Below, piece by piece: positions 47,280 through 59,800 of a stretch of 64,000 bases of DNA. The DNA is from Parietaria judaica (lineage: Eukaryota; Streptophyta; Magnoliopsida; Rosales; Urticaceae). The position numbers and the translations under genes are program-made. The notes below the pieces were generated by a model. That model ran no database searches, was not told the origin of the DNA, and was given only the letters and a program-made list of their open reading frames with translations. Each line of letters opens with the position of its first letter. The stretch's first letter is position 1. The DNA lies in assembly GCA_954871525.1 (NCBI GenBank), contig OX940865.1, positions 7,812,001 through 7,876,000 of the forward strand, given 5' to 3'.

Positions 47280-48877
47280 CAGGGCCGGCCCTGACTTCGG
47301 CGGGGCCCTAGACGAAATAATTTTTTGGGGCCCCTTGTCAATTTTTTTAATAAAAAAATGATATTTATTCAAAGACACAAAATAAAACGATACATATAAC
47401 AATAGAAGTTAATTATTGAAATATAACGCCGCGTCTAGCATTTTTAGATGCAAAAGAACTAATAAGACTTGTATAATCAAGTTTCTCAATCATATCTTTT
47501 TCAATAGATAACATAGCTAAGCCGCTCAACCTTTCTTGGGACATAGTCGACCGAAGATATGACTTGATCAATTTCAACTTTGAGAAACTTCTTTCTGCAT
47601 GGGCAACCGTGACTGGTATAGTTAACATAATCCTATAAGCAATCCACGCATTTGGATAACAACAATCCACTTCTTTAATGTAATTCAAAACATCAATGGC
47701 TCTTTTTGTGTCTTTTGGCAAAGTCCGTCGTAACAAATCTAATTCCTTGAAGAGATCATCCTTGTCAAGATCGGAAACCTGATTATGTTCCATTGTTGTC
47801 GCAAGACTAATGCAAAAGCTCTTCAGATTGTCTCTAGAGGCATCCTTGAGTTTATCCAAATCAAGTAATAGACCAAACTGCTTTTCAAATTTCTGAAATT
47901 GTACAAGCCTAATTGCAAAAAATAATCATGTCATCAAATTGTGAAAATTAATTCATATAAAAATAAGAAAGTATTAAATTTTATAATTCTAACCTGGTTT
48001 CAAAAGAAGAAATTGCTTATCGACAATGTAGAAAAAATAACATACTAGTTTAAAGTACTTACTGCTTCACAAAATTAAAACACACAACAATACAAACAAA
48101 CATAACATAAATGACAAAAAGCGAATTCGTATTGTCTTCAAGATTTCAACAATCAATAACAATATTTTTTCCTTATTTTAATAATAATTTTCCTTATAGC
48201 TGGCACTAACAAGACACTACACATAGCATGGGGTTGCAGTGCTTTTCTCTACTGACACACGCCTAAGTCCAACACATGTATCAATGCATACTTACTTATC
48301 ATCATATTCATTATATGTTGCAAACCTTTTTTCTTCATCTAAAATATGAACCATTCGAGAGTAAATAAAAAAACAGCCATGAAAAAAAATCTCTCCTTCT
48401 CCAAATCAGATTTAGAAACTAGAACATCACAGGCAAAGGAATCGAAGAAAAGGCCGAGGAGTCAGTGAGCTTACTTCTTCTTCTTCGAAGAAAAACGAAA
48501 AATAATTGACGATTGCCGTTCGCCGCCGTTAGTTTCTATGATCGATTAAGTCCGAGATTTAGAATATGAGCACCGATTTAAGGGTGAAGTTTTATTTGAG
48601 ATTTTTTCTTGTGTTTAGAGATTTTGTATATGGTAAGTATATTTTCGTTTTTTTAATTTCCTTTAATGCTATTTTTTTGCGTATTCTAATTAGATGTGAT
48701 TTTTAAATTTAATTTTTTTTTATAAATTTTTTTCGTAATTTTTTTTTAAGAAGTTACCGTATATAAATAAATAAAAATCAAGAGCCTATATATATATATA
48801 AAGATTTTTTTTTTGGCCCCCAAAATTCGGGGGCCCTAGGCTGCCGCCTCCCTTGCCTATAGGGAGGGCAGGCGCTG
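47280..48877 (-). mobile_element. hAT-superfamily transposon, internally deleted
   Basis: 1,598 bp with 8-bp TSD GTTGTAAA (47272-47279 and 48878-48885). The ends are imperfect inverted repeats: CAGGGCCGGCCCTGACT against CAGCGCCTGCCCTCCCT, 13 of 17 matching. It holds only the C-terminal part of a transposase, so it is non-autonomous. Confidence 0.93.
47413..47859 (-). pseudogene. hAT transposase C-terminal (dimerisation) fragment
   Basis: 148 codons with the hATC signature (NAWIAYRIMLTIPVTVAHAE, then RSFSKLKLIKSYLRSTM and RLSGLAMLSIE). The upstream catalytic part (RNase H fold) is missing, so it cannot catalyse transposition. A poor coding remnant continues to about 47900. Confidence 0.88.
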
Positions 48878-49238
48878 GTTGTAAATATTATCCTACTTGA
48901 GAGTTTTAAATACTTACATCTTATGATAATTTAATAAAGTAAGATAAATATGAAATAAGTTTATGTATTTATTAACAATATCACGACTAATTAAATAATG
49001 ATGTGAAAACAAATTAAAAATTAAAAATGACGTGGCATGCCATGTGGTTGTCCGTGTGGCGGTCAACACTGCCACATCATTAGTTGAATAACATCCATCC
49101 AATTAGTTGGATAAAATTTTGTGATTAGAATGATTAGTGCACATTGGAGACTTTTGCCGTCGTTTTTAGACATTAGCATCATGCCTAAGGAAATTCAAAT
49201 ACCTTGGCCACTTATGCCGCTAATTACCCTATATAATA

Positions 49239-50270
49239 TATAGGAGTAGATGTTGCCAAAGATATTAAGGCGAAGTCAACACGTAACATCTCAGAAGTGA
49301 CAAAAGCGATGATACAAATTGGCAAATTCAGTTTCTATTAATCTTAGTGACCAAATTCGTTTTCCATACCCTTAAATCTATTTCTATCAACTTTTTTTAG
49401 GTGGACTAAAATACCCTTGTCACTTATGACTTCTTGGAAATGGTTAAAGTGAACCCCCGCTTAAAGTAATGTCGTTTTCATATATAGCTTAGAAAGTTTT
49501 AAAGAGACATTGGCAGGATCCGATTAGCTATTCTTTTACGACATACGTGCGGATTTTGTAGTCTTTTACTTATAAAAATATATTTTTTAAAATAATTTTA
49601 GCGTGGATTTGACCCTTCAATAAAAAAAATCGGATATGACTTTTTATTTATAATATAGTAGGGATTTAGCCTTTTGATTTTGAATTAATAAAAAAATTGA
49701 GAAATGTTATATTTAATATTTAAATATACGTATGAATATTTTAAAATTATTATCTCTTGAAATAAAAATATCACTGAATTTATATATATATATATATAAT
49801 TAATGTAAATTTGTTGTGGGTTTGTTTATTTTTATTTAAAAAAAATTAACTTATGTTAATTGAGATCAACGGGTCAAATACACACCAAAATTATAAATGA
49901 TAAGTTATTTTAGTTGATTTTAAAACTAAAGGATCAAAACGAGACATCCATTTTAAATGAGAGGGCGTTTATGTTATTTATGAAGCAAAATAGTTAAATA
50001 TGAAGCTCCCTATTAAAAATGGGTTCTTATTGCCAGCCAAAAATTCATAATAAAATTTATAATTCAAATGATTTAATTTACAAAATATAATGAGTAATTA
50101 TTCGTCAATAATAAATCATTTTAGAGCTCTTTTGTTATAAGAAACCCATCAGAAAAATAGCATATTATAAAAAAATATAAAAGACAAATCTTCTATGATG
50201 TACTTTACGTGGTCAACTCTAGGATTTCGAATATATTTCCCTCTGATAGGGCGACGATTAAAAGTATAAA
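49239..50270. other. AT-rich spacer
   Basis: No gene or clear element is visible. A short (TA)n run lies near 49782-49798. Confidence 0.4.
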
Positions 50271-50763
50271 GGGTTAACGACGATGAAAATACCTAAAATT
50301 TGGTTAAAGAATCATTCGTGTATCTAAAATTTAAAAGTGACGGCATAAATACTCGAAGTCAAATTTGGAGAGTTGACCACTTCTAATCGTAACGCCGTTA
50401 ACTAACTTGTTAACTCTGGCCACGTGAACAAATCTATTTTATTAAGTGTAATAATTAGATCAACTCCATCCCACAACTTCATTTTTTACACCATTTTGCA
50501 GCATATGTCACATCAAACACTACATCATCTTCATTCATACTCCATTTTTTACACCAAATTGATATATTAATTTTATATTCAACTTTCTCTTATTTATCTA
50601 AATACCCTTACATTTATTTAGTATCTTTCAATTATATCACTTATTTTTTGTTTAAACAAAATATTATTCCATAAAATAATTCAAATATATCAATACAGAC
50701 TTATAATAATATTTTTTAAATAAAATATGACAATACAACATAAATAAATGAAATAAATTACAG

Positions 50764-51801
50764 TTATGCATCCAAATTAGAATATTCCTCCCACATATGG
50801 TCGATCAGTGCATTTCGGAGTGCATTATGTGTATCTTTGTCTCTTATTGTTCTGTAGCGAGTGAAAAACTCTTGAAACCGTGTAGCATTATTCTCTGTTA
50901 GATCAACCTCCAATGGTGGTGTTTCTCTGTCAACTTCAATAAGCACGCTGAGATCACGTTCATCCCTATTATCATGTTATGCATAATTATGCATGTAGTC
51001 ATTATATCTTTTAATACTTCTTTTCTCGAACTCCGAATGCTCGTTCTACGTCTTTTCTACAACACTCTTGCAATATTATTTTCTTCTGCCACGCGGCTCC
51101 CAAATAGTTTGCACAAGGGTGGACCATTTTGGATATATATTATCAGCCAAATAATAACCCGTATTATACTCATTTCGTTGTATGACATAGTGAGCGAGAG
51201 GAGCAATACCTTGGGTGAGATTGGAAAACAAGTGCGAAGACTCTAATACGTTGATGTCATTGTTACTTCCCGGCATGTCAAAATAAGCGTTCCATATCCA
51301 AAGATCATAATCAGCCACAACTTCTAAAATAATGGCAGGTTTTCCGCTACGACCCGCATATTGTCGAGCCCACGCAATAGGACATTTTTTCCATTTCTAA
51401 TGCATACAATCTAAGCTGCCCAACATTCCTGGAAAACCACGTCGTTGACCTATATGGAGAAGTCTAGCAACGTCATTAGCATTTGGCGATATTAAATATT
51501 GCTCAAAAAATACCTCCACCATTGCTCGGCAAAACCTCTTCAAGCTTTCAGTTGTCGTTGACTCAGCTATTTTGCAGTACTCGTCAGTGGCATCTGCCGG
51601 AACACCATATGCCAACATTCGAAACGCAGCAGTTATTTTTTGAAGAGGTGACAAACGAAGTCTGCCATCGTGATCCGCGTGTTGTACAAAATAGTTGTCG
51701 TGACTTTTAACAGCATCCACTATTCGGAGGAATAAAGACCGAGACATTCGGTATCTCCGGCGGAGCATGGCCTCATTGTACATCGGATTTTCTGAGAACA
51801 T
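50764..51801 (-). pseudogene. PIF/Harbinger DDE transposase, frameshifted
   Basis: The N-terminal part (51397-51801) reads MFSENPMYNEAMLRRRYRMS to GFPGMLGSLDCMH with the first catalytic Asp. The middle (51076-51318) has the second Asp in PGSNNDINVL and ADNIYPKW. The catalytic Glu region (CRKDVERAFGV) is readable near 51020-51060, and the C-terminus (ARFQEFFTRYRTIRD) lies at 50764-50946. The pieces are in different frames or divided by stops. All three catalytic positions survive, so the decay is moderate. Confidence 0.88.
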
Positions 51802-52300
51802 GGCCTCACATCACGCCAGGGCCGGTTTGGGAAGCGTGGGATTCCAGATAAGTTGTGATAGTGAGTGATCACATCACGTCAGACCTGGTTTGGGAAGCGT
51901 GAGATTCCAGATTAGTGGTGACAGTGAATGGTCACATCATGCCAGAGCCGGTTTGGGAAACGTGCGATTCCAGATTAGTAGTGAGAGTGACTGGTCACAA
52001 CACGTCAGAGCCGGTTTGGGAAGCGTGAGATTCAGGATAAGTCGTGACACTGAGTAGTCACATCACGCCAGAGCCGGTTTGGGAAGCGTGCGATTCCGGA
52101 TAAGTGGTGACAGTGAGTGGTTACATCACATCAGAGCCGATTTGGGAAGCGTGCGATTCCGGATAAGTAGTGACAGAGAGTGGTCACTTCACGTCAGAGC
52201 CGGTTTGGGAAGCGTGCGATTCCGGATAAGTAGTGATAGTGAGTGGTCACATCATGTCAGAGCCAGTTTTGGAAGCGTGCGATTCTTGATGAGTTTTTGC
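51800..52300. repeat. 63-bp minisatellite, eight units
   Basis: The phrase GCCGGTTTGGGAAGCGTG recurs with its GG at 51824, 51887, 51950, 52013, 52076, 52139, 52202 and 52265, exactly 63 bp apart each time. Since 63 is a multiple of three, the plus strand shows a repeated 21-residue unit (GSVRFRISSDSEWSHHVRA) at 52079-52309, probably not a real protein. Confidence 0.93.
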
Positions 52301-52372
52301 TATATATAGTATCTTCCATAAGTTGTGTTTTCATCCAAAAATATTCACCAACTAACAAAACTTTACATCAAA

Positions 52373-53342
52373 ATGTTTGTCCGAGCTTCTGGATACTCTC
52401 ATGAAAAAGACAGACTTCTATGTCGAGTTTACATGGAGATTGCTCAAGACCCTATAATCGACATTTACCAATCATCTGATAGTTTTTGGAGTCGTATTGA
52501 AAACCACTACAACAATGAAAAAAAAAACTTCGGAGACGCGTTCAAAGCGATCAATCCAGTCCCGGATCCAATTAATTGAGAAAGCTGCAAAGAAAATGCA
52601 TGCCTCCATTCGAAAAATTGAGAGCACAAATCCGAGTGGTGCATCAACTTAAGATATTGTGAGTATTTTAGTTTTTTTATCCTCTATTTAATTTTACGTA
52701 ATTGTAATTAGTTTAGTCGATCTGCAGATGGATCAAGCTAAAATGTTGCTGGCAGAAGATGTAAATTTTAAGAAAGGATGGAAGTTTGATCATGTGTGGA
52801 ACATCATTAAGAATTTTCAAAAAAATTCAAGATGGACGCTCAAGTGCCAAACACACATCCCGAGGTTCATGTTCTCTTTCAGAATCTGAATAACAAACTC
52901 CTGAATCGGTTAGACAATCATCATCTTATGAGCGACCGATTGGAATGAAATAAACCAAACTTAAAAAGAAAATGGATGACAACGTATCGTCCTCTATTAG
53001 GATGGTTGATGAAAAAAATGATTTAATTCTTGAGGAAATGAGAAAAGCAAAGGGAATGAGGGAACGCCTAATGGTAGGTATAAATGAGACTAATAAGCTG
53101 GAAAAAAAACCAAGGAAGACAATAATATAATGAAAACGAATTTAGATACGATATCAGATCATGTTGTTCGTGCATTTTGGGTAGCTGAACAAGCCAGAGT
53201 TTTACAAGAGAGAGAGAGGGAGAACAACGACCTCAAACACCATTTCCTAATTCCGGTTCATATTCACAATATTTCACCGGTCTTGGAGGATCCGACGATA
53301 ATTTTTCCGAGTATTAATTTATGTGTTGTAACTTTATTTTAA
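52373..53342 (+). pseudogene. Myb/SANT-like second protein of the Harbinger element
   Basis: The N-terminal SANT-like segment (52373-52579: VYMEIAQDPIIDIYQSSDSF then WSRIENHYNN) breaks at a stop. Remnants continue (IEKAAKKMHASIRKIESTNPSG, then about 52728-52830 GWKFDHVWNIIKNF after a possible short intron) and end near 53342 with a charged helical tail. In PIF/Harbinger elements this protein assists DNA binding and nuclear import of the transposase. Several stops and frame changes make it non-functional. Confidence 0.75.
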
Positions 53343-54264
53343 ATTTTATTTTGCTGTAATGTGTTTCTTATTACGTTAATGTCTTATTTTATCTTTAATT
53401 TCAATTTCGATGTAATTGTAATGTTTTCTTTCGGTATTAATAATAATATTATTTTCTTTTGGTATTAATATTATAAAAGTCTCTTGTTATTTTAAAAAAT
53501 ACAAATAATTTTAAGGATAAATATGATATATTTTTTTTTAAATCAGTGTATATATGTTAATTATATATCTTTGAGGGAGTAAAACATAAATAAAATTTGT
53601 TTTTGCAGTAATGAATAGTGCCACGCCAAATATGGCATGGCACTGTAGCTATAGTGGATATGACGCCAATTTTGGCGTTGAAATTGCAGTTGGAATGGAC
53701 CATTCCTCTACTGGATTTTGTTGATATGCAGTACGAATGCACTTGCTCTTAAGGGTTCAATTAGCTGTATTAAATAGTATTAATTAGAAGTTTAATTCGT
53801 TATTTTATCGTAAACGAGGCTGATGTAGTCTCATCTAGGTGACACAAATTATTATTTCACCAACCCACGTTTGTCCACGTGGCTAGAGTTAACGGGCCGG
53901 TAAGTGCGTTACGAGAATGGAGTGGTCAACTCCTTAAATGCGACTTTAGGTATTTTTGCCACTACTTTTATACTTTGAGTACATGAAGGGTTTTTTCACC
54001 AAACTTTAAATATTTTCGCCGTCAGTATCCTAAAAAATAAATTATATATTTTCCGTATATATCCGATTCCAAATCATACTTTTAGACTTTTAGTAGAAGA
54101 AAAAAAAAGTTGCTTTTATATCCCATTCATTTCTTTTTCAAGCGTCCAATTAATGGCAGTAAATGAGCTCTTTCTTGTTGATATTGTTTCTAAACTACCT
54201 TATAATTTGGATAAAGCTCCACAAATATATGACTTGTCAAAAGTATTTTAATAAAATATCCCAC

Positions 54265-54269
<5 letters not shown>

Positions 54270-54311
<42 letters not shown>
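54270..54311. repeat. (TA)n microsatellite
   Basis: About 21 TA units. Comparable (TA)n tracts lie at 38630-38663 (beside the Mutator-like TSD) and 56802-56839 (ALDH copy 2 intron 6). Confidence 0.9.
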
Positions 54312-54317
<6 letters not shown>

Positions 54318-54986
54318 GCATCGCAATCCATCACTTAGCAATTAGAAAATTAAAATAAAATAAGTGTCACGTAATGGTATGATTGTATCAAATCAATAAT
54401 TAATGGGAGTAATTATATAATGGAATATGATGTTGAGTTGTCTGACCATGTATTAAGAACTTTAAGAATTAATATAGAGTAGGCAAAAAAAATTTATGCC
54501 AAAAATTACCATTATAGAAAATGAGACTTGATAAATTATCTCATTTATATATCAAATAGATAAAATAACACATAGAAGTTGGAACAAACGTCTTCAATAC
54601 AAGTACTGTAATTAACATAAACATTCCTCATGCTCATTAAATATTGGCCAAACATTTTTTTTTTATCAGTATTTTCAAATGACACATAACCTTCGTTAAG
54701 TTCGAATTAAAATATTACGATTGCTTAGGTGTTTTGTCTTTTTGTTTTTCCAAAGTTCTTTATATTTAATGGCGAATCTTAACCACAACTTTTTACAGTA
54801 CTCCTCAACATGAATTTAAATAAAACATGTCAATAATTGATATCCATATGTAAAATAAAGCTACGATAGTGATAGACCGTGTCATATTCATTTCATAACA
54901 AAGCAAGCGAATCGTATTCTCAGTCCTAATCATATTTATTGGTTTATATATATGAACACTATGTATTATAATAATAATTAGAGAGA

Positions 54987-56797
54987 TTAGAGCCAAGGAG
55001 AGTCATAGATGGGAGTAACGACGGACTTTGTCTGCAGATACTTGTGGAGGCTATCGAGCCCGAAGTCCCGACCGAAGCCGCTCATCTTTTGGCCGCCGAA
55101 AGGGCAGTCGTTGTCCGTTTCCAAGTAGCAGTTCAGCCACACTGTGCCTGCTCGGATCGACCTCGAAACCGTGTTAGCGATATTCATGTCGTTTGTCACG
55201 ATCCCCGCAGCCAAGCCGTACCGGCTGTCATTTGCTTTCTTTATCGCCTCCTCCATTGTCCTACATATGAGATAAAGTCCCACTAATATTTAACATGTTA
55301 TCATTGTCCATTAAGCTCAAACTAGCACCGATACGATATGTGTGAGAGTTAATAACAAATTTTCTCAATCTCGAAAGAGTATGTTAAGTATCTCGAATTG
55401 AAAAATAAAAAAATGTTTATAATAAGATTTATAAGTTCGTACGTAGTAGGGCAAGGTGTATATTCTTAAAACAAAAAATTGCTTACAAACCCTAAAATGC
55501 TGCTAATATGTATATTTACAGAAGTAGTTATAATTGTGCCAACATAGTTAATTAATTTTTTTTTGATAAGCTTTCTTAATATTTTCGCCACTACACATTG
55601 CTCTTTTCGTTGTCAATTGTTTATGTGATGGAAGCTTACGATACTTAAACACGTTTTCTACGATCAATAATATTGTGCTTTATTAATCTTCTCGTGATTT
55701 GGAAAAGCTAGCGGCATATGCAAACTATTATGACGTACCGGACGAGTCATGCATGGCTAATGGCCTAATGCATGGTAGTACATATAAACGTTACGTGCAT
55801 GGATTAAATAAGAATGTAAATAGGGAAGTGAAATAAGTTTACTTACTTGAATTTCGTGAGCGTCGCAACGGGCCCGAATATCTCTTCTTTTACAATTTTC
55901 ATGTCCTCCTGATGAAGGATTGAACAATGTGTATTATGATTTATACATGATGAAGGATTGAACAATGTGTATTATGATTTATACATGATGAAGGATTGAA
56001 CAATGTGTATTATGATTTATACATGAGGATTTCAATTATAATGATTCATATATATAGATGAAAAATTACCTTGACATCAGTGAAAATGGTTGGTTGAATG
56101 TAATAGCCTACTTCTCCGATAGGCTTACCACCAGTCAACAAAGTTGCGCCTTCTCTTTTACCGTGCTCGATGTAGCTCAAGATTTTATCAAACTGTCCCT
56201 TGTCAGCCTGAAATTAATCCAAACCCTAATCGAGTCACTACATATGATTATATTTAAAGTTAAATGGCTTGAATGGTCCATCGATTAAAAGGTACGTGGT
56301 AGTCTATAAAAAATATGGTGCAAATGGTTCTTATATTATTATTTAGTGCCGCGTAATTAGCACATTCAAATAGATAAAAATAAAAATAAAAATAAAAAAA
56401 TTGAATGGTAATGTCTACAAGATATTTTTTGGCTAATTTTTAGAGTAATTTCATAGTTTTATGTATTAATATCGTAAAAATATATAAAATTACGAAAGAA
56501 AAAATAAAGTCCATTTATTCATTAACATCCACTTTTTATCCATTTATTTGCCAGAGACTAATTGTGCCATTTTATTCAAAGAGATCATTGGCACATAAAC
56601 CTTTTGATTAACAGAGAGATAATCTGCGTCATTAACTGTTAAATTTGCATATATTGGTGCATGCCATGGCGATATAACTCTTAAAAACTTTGTTGACATA
56701 ATAGGTCTCAAATTTTAGTTCTAGCATTTTTCTATTCATTTTAAATTGTGCATGCATATACCAAAAATATGTTTACTTACAGAAGCAATTGAGAATA

Positions 56798-56843
<46 letters not shown>

Positions 56844-59800
56844 TAAGCCTGGTCATTTTAATGAGTATATATTTTACCTGAGGTCCTTGTCGAACTATAG
56901 GATCGAAAGGGTCTCCAACAACCCAAGACTGTGTTTTCTCCACTAATTTCTTGGCGAATTCATCGTATATTCCTTCTTGCACATACATACGAGAGCTTGC
57001 CAGACATAATTCTCCCTTCAAATATACACACGACACAAATTATATGTACAAGAGAAGTTAATCAACTTGTATGTTAAAGAACTTTGGAAATATGAATTAT
57101 TAATGGCATGAATGAAAGTAGTGTGTTTGAAGTTGAACCTTGTTGGATAAGAAGCCGAGAATGGCGATATCACTGGCCGTGTCTACGTTAGCGTCATCGA
57201 AAATGAGAAGAGGCGATTTGCCTCCCAACTCTAGTGATACTTGCTTCAAGTTGCTCGATGCTGCTGCCTTCATGATTTCTCGCCCCGTCTCCGTCGAGCC
57301 GGTAAAACTCACCTAACATAAACATATTTAAATCTTGTTTAAATATTACATATAGTTCTAGGTCAAAACCATCGTGACCATGGCCAGTCCTAATTTTGTC
57401 GGGATCCTAGGCGAAAAATGTTAGAAATTATGTATTTTATTTATAAACAATAACTTAGTAGACATGTTTCATCAAAAACAATATTTTTACCTTGGTAGTA
57501 AAAGCAACATGTAAATAAATTATCACTAAAGATAAATTAGCTTTCATATTTATAGTAATTATGAATTTCAAAATTTCAAAATGTGATATTAAGTTATTAA
57601 GTAGCAGTAAAGATTTTAATATTATTTCATATAAAATTATAATATTATTTAGTCAATTAATACTATTTGTGTAAAATCAATTTATTATCTTTAGAGAGAA
57701 ACAAATTTAATCTATATTTAAAAAAAAAATCATATGAGAAAACTAACAATTGAAAATAATTCAAACTAAAATATAAAAACAAGTTAAAAATATTCCAAAA
57801 TAGAAAAAGTTGACCCACCGGCCACCACTTTAACTATCTGGATTATACAAAATAAGCTCTCCAGCTATTTGTTAGGAATTAGATTTAGTAGATTTTTTTT
57901 TAAGAGGCTTCAAACTTAATGTATTTTTTTCCACATATATGTGCCTTTAGACCCAGGCCTAGTTAGTAAGGCCCAAGACTGAGCCTGCTTGTTGTGACTC
58001 GTAAGATTTTTGCTCAAACTGTTTTTTTTTTTTAACAAATAATAATTATAATAATGATAATAATTTTATTAAAATTTTAAAATCCATTATGTGTAACATC
58101 TTTTAAAATATTAAGAGGCCCTAGGCCTAGGACTGCTTCAAAAGCCTTGTCTCAAGGCCGGCCCTATCTTTTAGGTCACTTATCTTACCCCGGATCTTAT
58201 TGCATTTGAATTACCGGTGGTTGATATATAATATATGTATATATATGTATGTATATTATATTTGAGATAAATTAATATTACCAAGTCAATATCCATATGA
58301 GAGCTGATGGCAGCTCCTGCTGTTGGTCCAAATCCAGGTACCACATTCAGCACTCCTTCGGGGACACCAGCCTAATTATCAACAGAAACCGTTACCATTT
58401 TTTTTTAATAATTTTTTTTGGGTAAGTACCTACAAAAATTGTTTAAAAGGCAAAAACTTAGAACTTTTCAACTTATGCATACTTAAAAGCTGACTTAAGA
58501 TACCGAATCACATTAATTATACAAGAAACAAGACTTTCATCAACGCGTTTATCGGCCGGAAAGTGCTCTAATGAGCCCATGAAAAGTCAAAAACGGAAAA
58601 TTTTTGTGTCGTTGAAAGCTGGTGGCGTTGTTTAGCCGTTGGAAAAAAAAATCCAGTCAAATTACAAATCTACCGTTGAATATAAGATATTCAACGGCAC
58701 ATTTCATAAAATACAAGAATTAAGACTTTCATCAACGCATTTATGGGCCGGAAAATGCTCTAATAAGCCCATGGAAAGTAAAAATCGACAAATTTTTGTG
58801 CCGCTGAAAGCTGGTGGCGTTGTTTAGCCGTTTGGAAAAAAAAAATTCCAGTCAAATTACAAATGTACCGTTGAATATAAGACATTCAACGGCACATTTC
58901 ATGAAACACATGGTTGCAAGTCTAGTACTTTCAATGACTAGATAAAGCAAGCCGCTGAAAGTCATATTTGCAAAACGCGTCGCTGGAAGTCATATTTTAT
59001 AACTTAAATTACCTAGCTTGAACATGCTTGTAATTACGAGTAATAAGCATCAATTCCCTCTTAATTTAATTTATAGTAATTTTTCCCTAAACTTTATTTG
59101 TGCATTTTGCTTCTTACATTAATTTTGGTAAAAGTTCCGAGGGTAAATAGAGGAAATAAAATTCTAGGAAAAAAATGCATCAAAACTTTGTAAAAATCAA
59201 AACGCACCAACTTAGCAAGATTTGCATAGTATAGAGCCGAAAGCGGGGTCTGGTCGCCGGGCTTGACAACCATGGTGCAGCCCGCGGCTAGAGTCGGAGC
59301 AACCTTCATGAAGAACAATGTGCTCGGCAAGTTCCATGGGATTATGTGGCCCACCACCCCCACGGGCTCGAGCAACGTGTAGGCGTGGAGCGAACGTGCC
59401 ATCTTGAGCACGTCGCCATGTACTTTGTCGGCTGCACCCGCGTAGTAGCGCACGGTGCCCGCCACACGGGGGATCTCCACCGTCTTGCTGATGCTAAATA
59501 CTTTTCCCGCGTCAAGTGTGTCTAGTGCGGCTAGCTCCTCCGTGTTCTCGTCGATCAAGTCTGCGAGCTTACTCATGATCCTTGATCTCTCCTGATTTTT
59601 GTGAGAAATTATCAGGTAATTAAACATGTTCATGGTTAGGCACAAACATGCTGTCCAATTAATTAGAGCTCTGATTTTTTACTAGTGCGAAGGACAGAGC
59701 TTTTAAGGTCACGAGTTATCCTTCTCATTCTCATGGTCCGTTGATGCAAACGGCACATAATTAATCCCATAAAATATAGATAAAAAGGGACAGATTTTCA

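Larger units (their letters stand above)
38668..49229. mobile_element. Mutator-like non-autonomous element, split by two later insertions
   Basis: Terminal inverted repeats of about 215 bp: GGGTAATTAGCGGCATAAGT at 38668 and its complement ending TTAGTTGGAT..ACTTATGCCGCTAATTACCC at 49229. The flanking 9 bp TATATAATA occur on both sides (38659-38667, 49230-49238), the Mutator TSD length, though the context is TA-rich. Without the LTR and hAT insertions the element is about 1 kb. It has no transposase. Confidence 0.75.
50458..53748. mobile_element. PIF/Harbinger element, decayed
   Basis: 3,291 bp with TSD TTA (50455-50457, 53749-53751) and imperfect 12-bp terminal repeats (GATCAACTCCAT against GAGCAAGTGCAT, 9 of 12). 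It carries the two expected genes in divergent orientation, transposase (-) and Myb/SANT-like (+), both broken, with a 63-bp minisatellite between them. Confidence 0.85.
50271..54030. mobile_element. Foldback element (family F1) split by a Harbinger insertion
   Basis: The left arm (about 50271-50454) and right arm (about 53752-54030) are inverted copies: GATGAAAATACCTAAAATTTGG against the complement of CCAAACTTTAAATATTTTCGCC, and GTTAACTCTGGCCACGTG against CACGTGGCTAGAGTTAAC. Removing the insert leaves about 460 bp, matching the partial copy at 24935-25232. Confidence 0.75.

Noticed and set aside
51800..52300. CRISPR-like regular array
   Set aside because: The whole 63-bp unit is repeated with no unique spacers; it is a minisatellite inside a plant transposon.
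52079..52309. Protein with 21-residue repeats
   Set aside because: It arises from a period divisible by three in a minisatellite; there is no start context, no homology, and other units are broken by stops.
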